Counted from the stretch's first letter, positions 1-9,270 are shown. The stretch: DNA of 64,000 nt from Flavobacteriales bacterium (GCA_020435995.1 JAGQYO010000001.1:124001-188000); one strand, 5' to 3'. Notes: generated by a model not told the origin, from the letters alone. A program made the numbers and translations.

Positions 1-526
1 TAAGGACATTAGTTACTTTAAAAAGTAGTCCTGAATTTTCGGGATAGAAATATAAATAGGTTTCACGAATTCCAAGAAATCCAACCACTATTAATAGTTG
101 TCCAATTTCTAATCCTAAATTGAATGCGAACAATGCGCTTCCAACGCTTGATTCTGACCCCAGCAATGCACTTAAATAATTCGAAAATCCAAGCCCATGA
201 ACAAGCCCGAATAGCAAAGGAATCCAGTAAATGAATACCGTTTGGGGTGATTCTTTTTTCCACAGATTAAAGCTTGAAGTTAAAAGTATGCTAAGAGGTA
301 TAAAAAGCTCGACCCAATAACTCGAAATTTGTACAATAGAAAATACTGAAAGCGCTAGACTAATGGAATGGCCCAATGTAAAAGCTGTTACTAAAATAGT
401 GAGCTGACGAATTTTGTGAAGTGGAAATAGCGTGCAAAGTGAAATAACAAAAAGCATGTGGTCGGCGCCATTAAAATCGAGAATGTGTTCTAAACCAATT
501 TTGATATATATCCAAAAACTATCCAC
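1..526 (-). CDS. HupE/UreJ-like membrane protein (C-terminal part cut by window edge)
   Basis: Read on the minus strand from a GTG at 526-524, an open frame runs about 175 residues to the window edge without a stop. It begins VDSFWIYIKIGLEHILDF and is made of hydrophobic helices carrying the motifs GADHMLF, TLGHSISLALS, GLVHGLGFSNYL and FNLGLEIGQL. Histidines inside membrane helices are typical of the HupE/UreJ family, which is linked to nickel or cobalt uptake. In-frame TAA at 559-557 rules out a longer product, and family members usually start close to the FWIY motif, so the GTG is a reasonable start. The gene lies 26 bases after the GldN-like gene on the same strand. No hydrogenase or urease gene is nearby, so the substrate is unknown. 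The start codon is inferred. Confidence 0.72.
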   Translation of the reverse strand, partial: MDSFWIYIKIGLEHILDFNGADHMLFVISLCTLFPLHKIRQLTILVTAFTLGHSISLALSVFSIVQISSYWVELFIPLSILLTSSFNLWKKESPQTVFIYWIPLLFGLVHGLGFSNYLSALLGSESSVGSALFAFNLGLEIGQLLIVVGFLGIRETYLYFYPENSGLLFKVTNVL

Positions 527-552
527 TTCCGAAAATAAAATTAGTCCCGAGG

Positions 553-1494
553 CTAATTATTTGATTTGAGCCAAAAGTCATGCTCGGTTTCGATTAGGTC
601 CAGTTCTATTATCAAAGATTGCTCTTCTACTTTATCAGCGCCATGCATCTCCGCTAAGCTGAGATCAAATGTGTTAGATTCTTGATAGATGGTAGAGGCG
701 AACATGCGCTGCTCAAATAATTGGTCAAGCGACTTTACTTCAACACCCTCAAGGTTGGTAACTACCGCCATTTGGGCTAAATAAGGTTGAATATTGGGGT
801 AATACAGCCAAAACAGATCGGTTCCGTTACTTACCGGACATATTCCTATAATTTGTGAAAGCATCATGTTCAAGGATTGATCAAAATAATACTCTTCTTT
901 AATTTTAAATGCGGTAACCTGAATCGACTTTAGTTCATCATGTAGTTCTAAAAGCGAGTCTGCAAATTCGTCATTTCTTGGAGCGTATGCTTGAATCTGC
1001 TTCTGAATAACACCCGAATACAAGGTTTTATATAAATATTCGTCGTTAAAAAGTAGCGGATTGTCTTTTTTGTCGATTGTTCTCCAAATTCGTTTCGACC
1101 ACAAAATATTTTTTTCATCAATTTTAGGATATTCTACATATCCATCAGGATTCATTTGAAAAACGGATTGGAGATAAGCATCGTCTTTTTTTACTGGAAG
1201 TATTTGGGAGAAGTGCAGAGGGGAAGAATAATCTCTTTCAACTTTTTTTTGCCCCGTCTCGTTGTAAATTATCCATTTCCCTGTACGACAATTGGATTTA
1301 AACACGCCTGTTGCTTTAAGTTGTCCTCCCTTGTAAAAAGATTTGTATTCCCCTTGTAGTTTTCCATGGTTAATATGAAATACCACCTCGCCACTTTTTG
1401 ATTTGGCTTTTGTCTTTTCTTGGCCGAGGCAAGGAATATCTACAACCAAAATTGATAAAATTACGAGTGTTGCTGAAGTTATATACGGATTCAT
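553..1494 (-). CDS. MORN-repeat / GldN-like fusion protein, exported
   Basis: This 313-residue protein has an N-terminal signal peptide ending near LGQE. Residues about 35-90 contain antitoxin-YwqK/MORN_2-like repeats (GKLQGEYKSFYKGGQLKATG, then RTGKWIIYNETGQKK). From about residue 125 the sequence follows the plan of GldN, a periplasmic component of the gliding/T9SS core: ILWSKRIWRTID, then IQVTAFKIKEEYYFD, IIGICPV, LFWLYYPNIQPYLA and LDQLFEQRMFASTIYQESN. Classical GldN is encoded in gldKLMN; no gldK, gldL or gldM is next to it here, so this is probably a paralogue rather than the core subunit. The GldN match is from recalled family motifs, not a search. It is followed by the HupE-like gene and preceded by the glutamate-synthase-like gene with 12 bases between them, suggesting one minus-strand transcript. 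Confidence 0.72.
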   Translation of the reverse strand: MNPYITSATLVILSILVVDIPCLGQEKTKAKSKSGEVVFHINHGKLQGEYKSFYKGGQLKATGVFKSNCRTGKWIIYNETGQKKVERDYSSPLHFSQILPVKKDDAYLQSVFQMNPDGYVEYPKIDEKNILWSKRIWRTIDKKDNPLLFNDEYLYKTLYSGVIQKQIQAYAPRNDEFADSLLELHDELKSIQVTAFKIKEEYYFDQSLNMMLSQIIGICPVSNGTDLFWLYYPNIQPYLAQMAVVTNLEGVEVKSLDQLFEQRMFASTIYQESNTFDLSLAEMHGADKVEEQSLIIELDLIETEHDFWLKSNN

Positions 1495-1506
1495 TTTAAG
1501 CGAAAT

Positions 1507-3021
1507 TTATAATGGTTTTACAACCATATCTTGATATGGGTAAATCTCACTAAACAAACGGCTTTCTGTGGCATTAATATTCTTAATAACATGATGCCTG
1601 CGAAGGTCATCGGGATGTTCCAGCCCAATCGCTCCCACGATTTCCATAGCTGCTTTTACCGTGTTTTTCTGAAAATTGGTAACACGTACCGATTTGTCCT
1701 TAACGTCTAGCCCTTTTATCAACTCAGGGTCTTGTGTGGCCACGCCCGTGGGGCAATTATTGGTATTACATCGCTGGGCTTGTATACAACCAATGGCGAG
1801 CATCATGGCACGAGCACTGTTACATAAATCGGCACCAAGAGCTAAGAAACGAACCATTGATGATCCGCTGATAATTTTACCACTGCAAATAATTTTTATA
1901 TGCTCGCGCAAACCCCGCGCAAATAAGGTGTCAACTACAAATACCAACCCTCGCTCCAAGGGAATTCCCATGTGGTCGGCAAATTCGGGAGGGGCAGCCC
2001 CAGTTCCTCCTTCTGCGCCATCCACACTAATAAAATCGGGAGTTATACCAGTTTTCACCATTTCATCACAGAGTTCTTCAAACTCATCTCTACGTCCAAC
2101 ACATAGTTTGAACCCAATCGGTTTTCCATTAGAGAGCGCCCTTAATTGTTCTACAAATTTTAAGAGACCATTCACATTCGAAAAAGCACTGTGACCAGGT
2201 GGTGAAAAAACGGTAGTGTAGGGCTTAAGCCCTCGAATTCCAGCAATTTCTGGTGTGTTTTTATCTGCGGGAAGTATACCGCCATGTCCTGGCTTAGCAC
2301 CTTGAGATAGTTTGATTTCAATCATCTTTACCTCCGGTTTGGCTGCACAATCCCTAAATTTTTCTGGATCGAATTTACCATCAGGAGTTCTACATCCAAA
2401 ATATCCCGTACCTATTTGCCACACCAAATCACCGCCTTGTAAATGGTAAGAAGAAATACTTCCTTCTCCCGTGTTGTGGTAAAACCCACCTTCTCTCGCG
2501 CCAATATTTAAAGCCTCAATAGCTCTATTGCTTAATGCTCCAAAACTCATTGCTGAAATATTGAGCAAAGCGGCTTCGTAAGGTTTTGTACAGTGAGGTC
2601 CACCGATTTTAATTCTCGGAGCTTCTACATGCTCCTTGGGGAATATGGAGTGTGCAAGAAACTCATATCCAGGTTCCATAAGGTTGTGCTCTGTTCCAAA
2701 TGGATGTGTGTCTTTTACTCCCTTGGCACGTTGGTAAATCAAACTTCTTTGATTTCTTGATAAGGGGGTTCCGTCGGTTCTTCGCTCAATAAAATATTGC
2801 TGAATTTCTGGCGATATCGACTCGAATATATATCTCAGATGGCCTAATACGGGAAAGTTTCTTAAAATAGAGCGCTTAGTTTGAATCACATCATAGCAGC
2901 CTAAAACAACAAAAGGCAGTATGAAAAACAGTAAATAATAATAAGATGAACTAACGAATTTGCCTAGTACGATGGACAGCCCGATTGATATAATCGAGGT
3001 TATAAAAAATTGTTTTCTCAT
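1507..3021 (-). CDS. FMN-binding glutamate synthase family protein, membrane-anchored
   Basis: The 504-residue product has two hydrophobic segments at the N-terminus (about residues 7-45), then a glutamate-synthase central/FMN barrel. Characteristic stretches are ISAMSFGALSNRAIEALN, GEGSISSYH, EIKLSQGAKPGHGG, SVDGAEGGTGAAPPEFADH, and the cysteine-containing IGCIQAQRCNTNNCPTGVAT near residue 400-420, which resembles the iron-sulfur ligand region of glutamate synthase large subunits. It lacks the glutamine amidotransferase domain, so it is one of the stand-alone GltB-domain-2 proteins whose real substrate is not established. Length is normal for that subfamily. ATG at 3021. It shares a strand and close spacing with the following MORN-GldN gene and is divergent from the mscS gene. 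Confidence 0.85.
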   Translation of the reverse strand: MRKQFFITSIISIGLSIVLGKFVSSSYYYLLFFILPFVVLGCYDVIQTKRSILRNFPVLGHLRYIFESISPEIQQYFIERRTDGTPLSRNQRSLIYQRAKGVKDTHPFGTEHNLMEPGYEFLAHSIFPKEHVEAPRIKIGGPHCTKPYEAALLNISAMSFGALSNRAIEALNIGAREGGFYHNTGEGSISSYHLQGGDLVWQIGTGYFGCRTPDGKFDPEKFRDCAAKPEVKMIEIKLSQGAKPGHGGILPADKNTPEIAGIRGLKPYTTVFSPPGHSAFSNVNGLLKFVEQLRALSNGKPIGFKLCVGRRDEFEELCDEMVKTGITPDFISVDGAEGGTGAAPPEFADHMGIPLERGLVFVVDTLFARGLREHIKIICSGKIISGSSMVRFLALGADLCNSARAMMLAIGCIQAQRCNTNNCPTGVATQDPELIKGLDVKDKSVRVTNFQKNTVKAAMEIVGAIGLEHPDDLRRHHVIKNINATESRLFSEIYPYQDMVVKPL

Positions 3022-3174
3022 GGGATAAAGAACTTTTTGGGTCTTTTCAAATGTAATTCTTTCTACTTATGTGTTATCAAATTAGCGTCAGCGTCATTCG
3101 AAGTACCTGCGGTTTTATTTTCGTAATTTACTTTTCTTACTATAAATACTGAGTTGATTAAAAGAATAAGAACT

Positions 3175-5589
3175 ATGAAAAAACGGATAATTCAATTTAT
3201 AGTGATGACGTTCATCGTTTTGGTTAATTTACTAAGTGGAACGTCAGTAGCTCAAGAAACTACGGTTTTGGATAGCGCTAAAGTTAATGAGATCAAAGCA
3301 ATTGAAACCACAGAACTCAATACTGAGATTCAAAAGACAGCTCGGTTTTTAACAGAAACAGAATCATGGCTTTCTCAATTCCATCACTTGGTCTTATTGG
3401 AAAAGCAGCTTAATGAAATCAGCGCCACTTCTGAAGTTTTTGAAAAATCCGCAGCATCTTTTGAGATAGATGGCTTGGGAGGAAGAAGCCTTAATGGTAT
3501 AAGAAACAAATGGAAAAGGTTGGAATCGCGAACCACCAAAGTGCAACAAGAGCTTGGCGAGAGCCAACAAGAAATTGAAAAAAGAATAGGAATATTAGAA
3601 GGCGAAAAATTAAAGTGGGAACGAACCAACTTGCACCTGAAAGAAATTCAAGCGCCGACAAAAATTATAGAATTAGGCGACGATGCGTTGGTTCAAATAA
3701 GAGCGGGTCTTGTGGCACTTCACGACACCATGAATCACGCGTATGAGCTTGTAGATTTATGTGCAAAAAACCAATTGAACATTCAAAATAAGATAGAAGA
3801 TTTGAATGAAAGGGAGGGCCAAATGTTAGATCAGCTTTTTATGAGATCTCATGTTCCATTTTTTAGCCAAAAATTTACTTCGGATGACTCAACCAAAACA
3901 GATAGGTGGTCCGATTTCGTGCAATATACTGTTAAAGAGTCAAAGGAGTTTTTTGGGCAAAAACAGATGGAAATTACGCTGCACATGCTTTTTGCGCTTG
4001 TTTTTTTCATTCTATTTATTCTAGGTGCGCATTATATTAAGCAAGACGAGTTTTTAGACGTAAATGGTGTAAGTCATTTGTTCTCCATCATAAAAAGCCC
4101 TTTTGCTGGCTCATTGTTGGTTACAGTTTTCTTGGGGTTTTTTATTTACGGAACCCTTCCCGCTTTCATATCAGAGATATTTCTCTTGCTTATGTTGCTT
4201 CCCTTTTTAATGCTTTTGCCCAAGGTTATTGCTTCCAAATATAAATATTTTGTACTGGTTTTTATGCTCGCCTTTGCAATGGATCAACTCCAACAAATGG
4301 TGTTTACCCAAATCATGGCACAGCGCGTAATTATTTTATTGCAGTCTTTGTTTTTGATCCTTTGCTTATCGATTTTGTTGTATCAAAACAGGAAATTGTT
4401 TCTTAATGAAGGCAAAACAGGGATATACGAATCGCTTTTTATATCGGGAGTGATGGTTGTCATCGTTTTGGAAATTATATCTCTCTACGCCAATATTATA
4501 GGTGCACTTTCACTATCAAATTTCCTCAACAGGGGAGTGATTAAATCTGCTATTATTAGCTGCCTTGTGTATGCCATATATTTAATTATCAAAGGGTTAT
4601 ACAGCTTGTTTGTACACAGCAAAGCTTCTTATTTTTTGAGATCGGTGCAAAACCATAGACAAACCATGTACAAAACGGGTGTTATGCTTATTCGCCTTTC
4701 CTTGTTATTTCTAATTGCTCGGGCTGTTTTAGGTCAGTTTTCCCTTTATGCCATAGTTGCCAACATCATTGAAGAAATTGTGAACCTTAGCGTAAAAGTG
4801 GGTTCTATGGAAATAGGAATGAGTCAGGTGGGTGGTTTTATTCTCATCCTAGCTGCCACCATTTATTTGGCCAGTACAATTCGATTTCTTTTAGAGGAGG
4901 AGATATTAAGTCGCTTCAATTTGGAGTTGGGGGTTCCTATGGCGATAGCCATGATGAGTAAATATTTGGTTCTTTTGATTGGATTTATGTTGGCGGTTTC
5001 TGCTGCCGGCATCGACCTCGAAAAATTTGGTTTTATTGCAGGCGCTCTGGGAGTCGGAATTGGTTTTGGACTCCAAAATGTAGTAGGAAATTTTGTGGCC
5101 GGCTTGGTGCTTATGTTTGAAAGACCTATTCGTGTGGGAGATATCATACTCATGCAGAATTTAGAGGGCACGGTTACAGACATCGGAATTCGGGCCACAA
5201 AAATTAAATCCTATGATGGAGCTGAGGTAATCATTCCAAACGGCGATTTTATTTCACAACAGATTACCAATTGGACTTTGTCTGATAAGAAGCGGAGGTT
5301 GGAGCAAATCATCGAGGTTGATTCATCCAATGACCCGAGAAAAGTGATGGATATACTAAAAAGCTGCGTTGTTCAGAACGAAAATGTACTTATAGATCCC
5401 TCACCAATGGTTATTTTTCAGGGAATTAGAGAAAACCGACATCAGTATCGCCTTTTGTTTTGGGTTACCGAAAACGTGCTGAGTACACGAACCCAAGTGT
5501 CAGTTTCTATCAGCGAAAAACTCCAGGAAGCAGGGATGGAGCTTGCCCTCCCAAAAACTGAAGTTTTAATTAAGGGAGCTCACTCATAG
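3175..5589 (+). CDS. Large mechanosensitive ion channel, MscS family (KefA/MscK-like layout)
   Basis: From ATG 3175 the product has about 804 residues. A signal peptide ends near SVAQ; a charged, coiled-coil-rich periplasmic domain covers roughly residues 20-250; many membrane helices follow; the MscS pore and beta domain lies at about residues 600-700. The pore helix reads GALGVGIGFGLQNVVGNFVA, followed by GLVLMFERPIRVGDIILM and VIIPNGDFISQQITNW, both hallmark MscS motifs. Such channels open under membrane tension and release solutes during osmotic downshock. The frame is open back to a TTG at 3154, but the ATG gives the signal peptide directly at the N-terminus, so I prefer it. The gene stands alone at its 5' side and is followed after 56 bases by the sigma factor gene. 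Confidence 0.9.
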   Translation: MKKRIIQFIVMTFIVLVNLLSGTSVAQETTVLDSAKVNEIKAIETTELNTEIQKTARFLTETESWLSQFHHLVLLEKQLNEISATSEVFEKSAASFEIDGLGGRSLNGIRNKWKRLESRTTKVQQELGESQQEIEKRIGILEGEKLKWERTNLHLKEIQAPTKIIELGDDALVQIRAGLVALHDTMNHAYELVDLCAKNQLNIQNKIEDLNEREGQMLDQLFMRSHVPFFSQKFTSDDSTKTDRWSDFVQYTVKESKEFFGQKQMEITLHMLFALVFFILFILGAHYIKQDEFLDVNGVSHLFSIIKSPFAGSLLVTVFLGFFIYGTLPAFISEIFLLLMLLPFLMLLPKVIASKYKYFVLVFMLAFAMDQLQQMVFTQIMAQRVIILLQSLFLILCLSILLYQNRKLFLNEGKTGIYESLFISGVMVVIVLEIISLYANIIGALSLSNFLNRGVIKSAIISCLVYAIYLIIKGLYSLFVHSKASYFLRSVQNHRQTMYKTGVMLIRLSLLFLIARAVLGQFSLYAIVANIIEEIVNLSVKVGSMEIGMSQVGGFILILAATIYLASTIRFLLEEEILSRFNLELGVPMAIAMMSKYLVLLIGFMLAVSAAGIDLEKFGFIAGALGVGIGFGLQNVVGNFVAGLVLMFERPIRVGDIILMQNLEGTVTDIGIRATKIKSYDGAEVIIPNGDFISQQITNWTLSDKKRRLEQIIEVDSSNDPRKVMDILKSCVVQNENVLIDPSPMVIFQGIRENRHQYRLLFWVTENVLSTRTQVSVSISEKLQEAGMELALPKTEVLIKGAHS

Positions 5590-5645
5590 TGCAGTTGTAT
5601 CTTTTTGAACTTTAGTTGTTCTTTTATAAAAGTTCGAAGCAATTC

Positions 5646-6179
5646 ATGTTGAGCAGAGAAGCAGAAGTAAAACAAATTGAAGAGGCCAAAAAGGACCCAA
5701 GCAAATTCGGGCCTATCTATGAGGCTTATTTTCACCTAATTGCGGGCTACGTTATAAACCGAATCCACGATTTTGAAAACGCCAAGGACCTGATCCAAGA
5801 GATATTTATTAAGGCCATGCTTCATATCAATAAATACCAACATCGAGACGTGCCTTTCAAATTTTGGCTTCTTCGAATTGCCAGAAATGAGCTGTATAAC
5901 CATGTAAAGAAAAAAGAATGGACTCGCGTTGTTCAATACAATTGGGACTTATTGGAAGAAGAAATTGAACTTGAAAATACCCTTACAGAGAAACAAACAA
6001 ATATGTTGATTGCGGTTTTAAATGACTTGAATGATGCAGACTTGGAAATAATTGAGCTGCGCTACTTTGAAAAAAGGTCATTTGCCGAAGTAGGCGAAAT
6101 ACTTCAGATAACCGAAAACAACGCAAAGGTTAAAACCTATCGGATTATTGAAAAAATCAAAAAAGAGCTGAAGAAATGA
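5646..6179 (+). CDS. RNA polymerase ECF-type sigma-70 factor
   Basis: From ATG 5646 the product is 177 residues. Region 2 is visible in FGPIYEAYFHLIAGYVINR, then AKDLIQEIFIKAM and PFKFWLLRIARNELYNHVKK; region 4 is the C-terminal helix-turn-helix with LNDADLEIIELRYFEKRSF, AEVGEILQITENNAKVKTYR. It would direct RNA polymerase core to a small alternative regulon. A TTG at 5616 would add ten residues with no domain value, so ATG is chosen. Its stop overlaps the start of the next gene in ATGA (6176-6179), and that gene overlaps the next the same way, so the three are very likely one operon. The coupled membrane protein is the obvious candidate for sensing or restraining this sigma factor (inference). 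Confidence 0.9.
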   Translation: MLSREAEVKQIEEAKKDPSKFGPIYEAYFHLIAGYVINRIHDFENAKDLIQEIFIKAMLHINKYQHRDVPFKFWLLRIARNELYNHVKKKEWTRVVQYNWDLLEEEIELENTLTEKQTNMLIAVLNDLNDADLEIIELRYFEKRSFAEVGEILQITENNAKVKTYRIIEKIKKELKK

Positions 6180-7720
6180 AAAGGATATTTAAATCGGAAA
6201 AACCATCGTTTTCTCCAGAAGATTTGAAAAAATCTTTGGACTTCGATGCCATGGTGAAGCAAACGAAAACCATTAAAAGAATTAAATTTAGAAAGAACTT
6301 GGGAATTGGTGGAATACTTGTTTTTTCTATTGTGATGCTCTACCTCGCACTATTTAGAAACGACAAAAAAACTGCCCTAAAAACGGAAACTTTACTATTG
6401 AAAGATGAAATGCGCTCAACTCCCATCAATGTGTATATATGGGATTCGGTTAAAATAAGCACCAACGATACCACAAGGATAGAATGTGGTGGAGGCACTT
6501 ATATGCTTATTCCCCCAGGAGCCTTTGTAGCTGGCTCATCCGATTCGGTTTTGGTGGTATATCAATTTTATCAAGATTGGGCCGACATTTTGTTAAACCG
6601 AATTCCAATGCGCTATGATTCTGCCGGCGTTAGGTATAACTTAGTATCCGACGGCATGATTCAACTGTATGGGTTCAATGAGGATGGCTTGGTGGAAATA
6701 AATGAAAATATTCCTATTATATTGACTGTGCCCGTCACTGATGCTTCGCGCGGATATAATGTGTATAAGTTGGATACCTCCACCGAAAGTTGGACCTACA
6801 TTGGCATACCTGAAGTTATAGAACCCACCTTTGAATACGGATTCACAGAAAATTTGCCGGAGGTTGAAAATACAGATGAACGAAAAGCTGATATAGCTAG
6901 ATTAAAAAGAATAAAACTGGAAAAGCCTCGACAAAAGAATAAGGAAGACTTTGCATTTAGAATTGAATTTGATCGAAAAGATTATCCAGAGTTGGCTGCC
7001 TATGATGAATTAGAATTCGTTTCGTCCGACCCAGGTTTTAATACAGATCAATTCTCTAAATCTTGGACAGATATTCAACTCACCCGAAAAAGAGGTTCGA
7101 AATCATATTTTGTGACTCTGAGCAATGGCATTGATCGAATTCAATTTGAAGCTCAACCTGTTTTTAGTGGAAATGACTATAAAAAGGCGCTTAAAGAATT
7201 CGAAACGAAAAATAAAAAACTACAAAAGGAAATTGAAGAGAAACTAGACGAATTGGAACGATTGGAGGCACAAAATGAGGCGGCCATTCGGGCTCGAAAC
7301 AAAGAAGTAAGCCGAAATTCATTGAAGCAACTCACAGCACAAAATAAAGTACGGCGGTTTAGAATTACCTCTAATGGTTATTGGAATTTAGATTATCCAA
7401 TACCTATTGGGTTTTCATTTGCGAAGCGAATTGCGCGCCCTCAGTATGTTTCAGGTGAGGTGGTTATTCAGCCATTAAAGGGTTTTTTAATAATGGAGGG
7501 CCTTCGGACGTATATCGAAATAAATCCAAACAACTCATTTAATATCAATAAGAATGGGTCGACGAGGTTACTTGTGATGACAAGTACCGACGAGCTATAC
7601 GCTGTAAATAAGCTAGAGCTCATTCCTGAAGATGATGGTACGTATATCTTTGACATGAAAAAAATTGAAATGGAGGGTAAAAGCGTCCATGAGATTAAAC
7701 AAAGTTTAGGTGTTCAATGA
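6176..7720 (+). CDS. Single-pass membrane protein coupled to sigma factor, possible anti-sigma/sensor
   Basis: A 514-residue protein with about 40 charged cytoplasmic residues, one membrane helix near residues 40-60 (IGGILVFSIVMLYLALF) and a large extracytoplasmic part. Residues about 100-220 (IECGGGTYMLIPPGAFVAGS, then LVSDGMIQLYG, PIILTVPVT, WTYIG) resemble the beta-rich module, often written as IPxxAFVD...GMI...W(V/T), found in many Bacteroidota surface proteins. Residues about 335-378 form a highly charged coiled coil. The start overlaps the sigma factor stop by four bases (ATGA), and its own stop overlaps the next start identically. That topology and coupling fit an anti-sigma or signal-sensing role, but the cytoplasmic part shows no recognised anti-sigma domain such as the zinc-binding type. 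Function therefore remains unassigned. Confidence 0.8.
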   Translation: MKRIFKSEKPSFSPEDLKKSLDFDAMVKQTKTIKRIKFRKNLGIGGILVFSIVMLYLALFRNDKKTALKTETLLLKDEMRSTPINVYIWDSVKISTNDTTRIECGGGTYMLIPPGAFVAGSSDSVLVVYQFYQDWADILLNRIPMRYDSAGVRYNLVSDGMIQLYGFNEDGLVEINENIPIILTVPVTDASRGYNVYKLDTSTESWTYIGIPEVIEPTFEYGFTENLPEVENTDERKADIARLKRIKLEKPRQKNKEDFAFRIEFDRKDYPELAAYDELEFVSSDPGFNTDQFSKSWTDIQLTRKRGSKSYFVTLSNGIDRIQFEAQPVFSGNDYKKALKEFETKNKKLQKEIEEKLDELERLEAQNEAAIRARNKEVSRNSLKQLTAQNKVRRFRITSNGYWNLDYPIPIGFSFAKRIARPQYVSGEVVIQPLKGFLIMEGLRTYIEINPNNSFNINKNGSTRLLVMTSTDELYAVNKLELIPEDDGTYIFDMKKIEMEGKSVHEIKQSLGVQ

Positions 7721-8166
7721 AACAACTGGCTTCTATTTTATGCTTAATGTTCCTTTTAAACCTTGGTGTGCTGGCTCAAGAAAGTCAAACCATTTATTCC
7801 CGTCATGCATCGAGCAAGGTCATTAATGAGGGTACAAGTGTGAAAATCACCCTCCAATTAGAGAACAAGGTGTTCAGAAAAAAACTTCGCCTAATCGAGC
7901 TTCTACCTATGGGAATGACGGTGGAGAGCATTGAGGCACCGGGCGCTAGAATTGAGCCAGTTGATGAAAAAAGAATAACCTTTGAATGGGCAAATGTGCC
8001 CGCAAATAGCACAACAGAGGTTGTTTATCATTTGGTGGCTTTCAGAGAAATAGGAGAGAATATCCGAATAAATGGGGCGCTATATGATGATGTAGGAATG
8101 TTGTTTCAGTCAAAGGAAACGGTTTTGAATAAAAAAGGTGAGGTAAGGCTTATCCCCTCACACTGA
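7717..8166 (+). CDS. Small exported DUF11-like protein
   Basis: The 149-residue product has a clear signal peptide (LCLMFLLNLGVLAQ). The mature part is a single beta-sandwich-like unit: INEGTSVKITLQLENKV, then LRLIELLPMGMTVESIEAPG, ITFEWANVPANSTTEVVYH. This pattern (potentially incomplete derivation from a DUF11/conserved-repeat surface domain) has the usual 'L-P-x-G' and 'W-x-x-x-x-x-P-A-x-x-x' positions. It is the third member of the sigma factor operon, translationally coupled by ATGA to the membrane protein, which suggests it works with that protein outside the cytoplasm, for example as a ligand or partner (inference). Its 3' end overlaps the convergent dprA gene by nine bases. Confidence 0.78.
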   Translation: MKQLASILCLMFLLNLGVLAQESQTIYSRHASSKVINEGTSVKITLQLENKVFRKKLRLIELLPMGMTVESIEAPGARIEPVDEKRITFEWANVPANSTTEVVYHLVAFREIGENIRINGALYDDVGMLFQSKETVLNKKGEVRLIPSH

Positions 8167-9255
8167 GCGGTAAACTTTCCCCGGCAGGGCTTCAACTACC
8201 CCCTTTAGTTCAAGGTTGAGAAGAGGCACCGCCAGTTGGCTCATGGTTTTATTTACTTTAATCCCAAGTTCATCAAGAGATATTTTTTCCGTCTCTTTCA
8301 AAATGTTCATTATCTGCTCTTCTTCATCGCTCAAATCAACCAATAACTGTGTTTGAACCGGCTTTTTACGTTTGTTTTCTTTCCAATTAAGCGCTTGCAA
8401 AAGATCGTCGGCGGAAGCCACTAAACCTGCTTTATTTGCCCTTATCAGATTATTACATCCCTGAGAAAAAACATCATCGGGCCTACCAGGTACGGCCAGT
8501 ACGTCTCTAAAGTAATCAAAGGCAAGGTTAGCTGTAATCATTGCTCCGCCCGATTTTTGACTCTCAATCACAAGTGTGGCGTCGCTCATGCCTGCCACTA
8601 TTCTGTTTCTGGTTGGAAAATTCTCGCGATCGGGGTTCGTTTCAGATAAGAACTCTGTCAGTAGCGCCCCTTGATCCATCATTTGCCTAGCAATTCTGCT
8701 GTGTTCTCTAGGGTAAATCCGGTCGAGGCCATGAGCCAACACTCCAACGGTTTCTAAATTGGAATTAAGGGCAGCCGAATGCGCGCAAATGTCGACACCA
8801 AATGCAAGCCCCGAAACAATTAAAACATTTGATTCTTGGAGTCCTTCAATAATTTCTTCGCATACTTTTTTACCCTGGGTTGTAACCCTTCGGGTACCCA
8901 CAATACTGATCACTTTTGGTGGATTAAGGTCGGCCACTCCCTTTCTAAAAAGAACCAGAGGGTGGTCGGGGCAGTGCAACAGCCTTTTTGGGAAATTGCC
9001 ATTTTGATAAGTGAGAATATCGATTCCTTCGTGATCGCAAAAGTTTAATTCTTGTTCGGCTCGTTGAAAAACAAGCTGGTTGTTAATAGCATTAACAAGC
9101 TTTTCGCCTACTTCTGGAATTTTTAAGAGTACACTCCTTTTTTCGGTAAAAACCGCTTCAGCGCTTCCACAATGTTTGATGAGGTTTTTGGCTTTTATAG
9201 GCCCAACACCTTCTACCAGTGACAGCGAAATTTCAAAAAAACCGTTGTTTTTCAA
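8158..9255 (-). CDS. dprA: DNA-processing protein DprA
   Basis: DprA (Smf) binds incoming single-stranded DNA and loads RecA during natural transformation. The 365-residue protein has an N-terminal helix-hairpin-helix segment (LVEGVGPIKAKNLIKHCGSA), the Rossmann-like DprA core (SIVGTRRVTTQGKK, SGLAFGVDICAHSAAL, AHGLDRIYPREH, RNRIVAGMSDATLVIES, GGAMITANLAFDY, VLAVPGRP) and a C-terminal winged-helix domain (about residues 300-365, ending PGKVYRSV). Length and domain order are normal for Bacteroidota. The frame starts with TTG at 9255; there is no ATG before the helix-hairpin-helix segment, so TTG is the probable start. The last nine bases overlap the convergent DUF11-like gene. Confidence 0.95.
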   Translation of the reverse strand: MKNNGFFEISLSLVEGVGPIKAKNLIKHCGSAEAVFTEKRSVLLKIPEVGEKLVNAINNQLVFQRAEQELNFCDHEGIDILTYQNGNFPKRLLHCPDHPLVLFRKGVADLNPPKVISIVGTRRVTTQGKKVCEEIIEGLQESNVLIVSGLAFGVDICAHSAALNSNLETVGVLAHGLDRIYPREHSRIARQMMDQGALLTEFLSETNPDRENFPTRNRIVAGMSDATLVIESQKSGGAMITANLAFDYFRDVLAVPGRPDDVFSQGCNNLIRANKAGLVASADDLLQALNWKENKRKKPVQTQLLVDLSDEEEQIMNILKETEKISLDELGIKVNKTMSQLAVPLLNLELKGVVEALPGKVYRSV

Positions 9256-9270
9256 GGTTGGTAAGTTGTG

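Noticed and set aside
63-263. Open frame on the minus strand at the left edge
   Set aside because: It lies inside the HupE/UreJ-like gene in another frame; the HupE frame has the conserved motifs.
1676-2194. 172-codon plus-strand frame inside the glutamate-synthase-like gene
   Set aside because: Antisense shadow of a strongly conserved enzyme; no domain seen.
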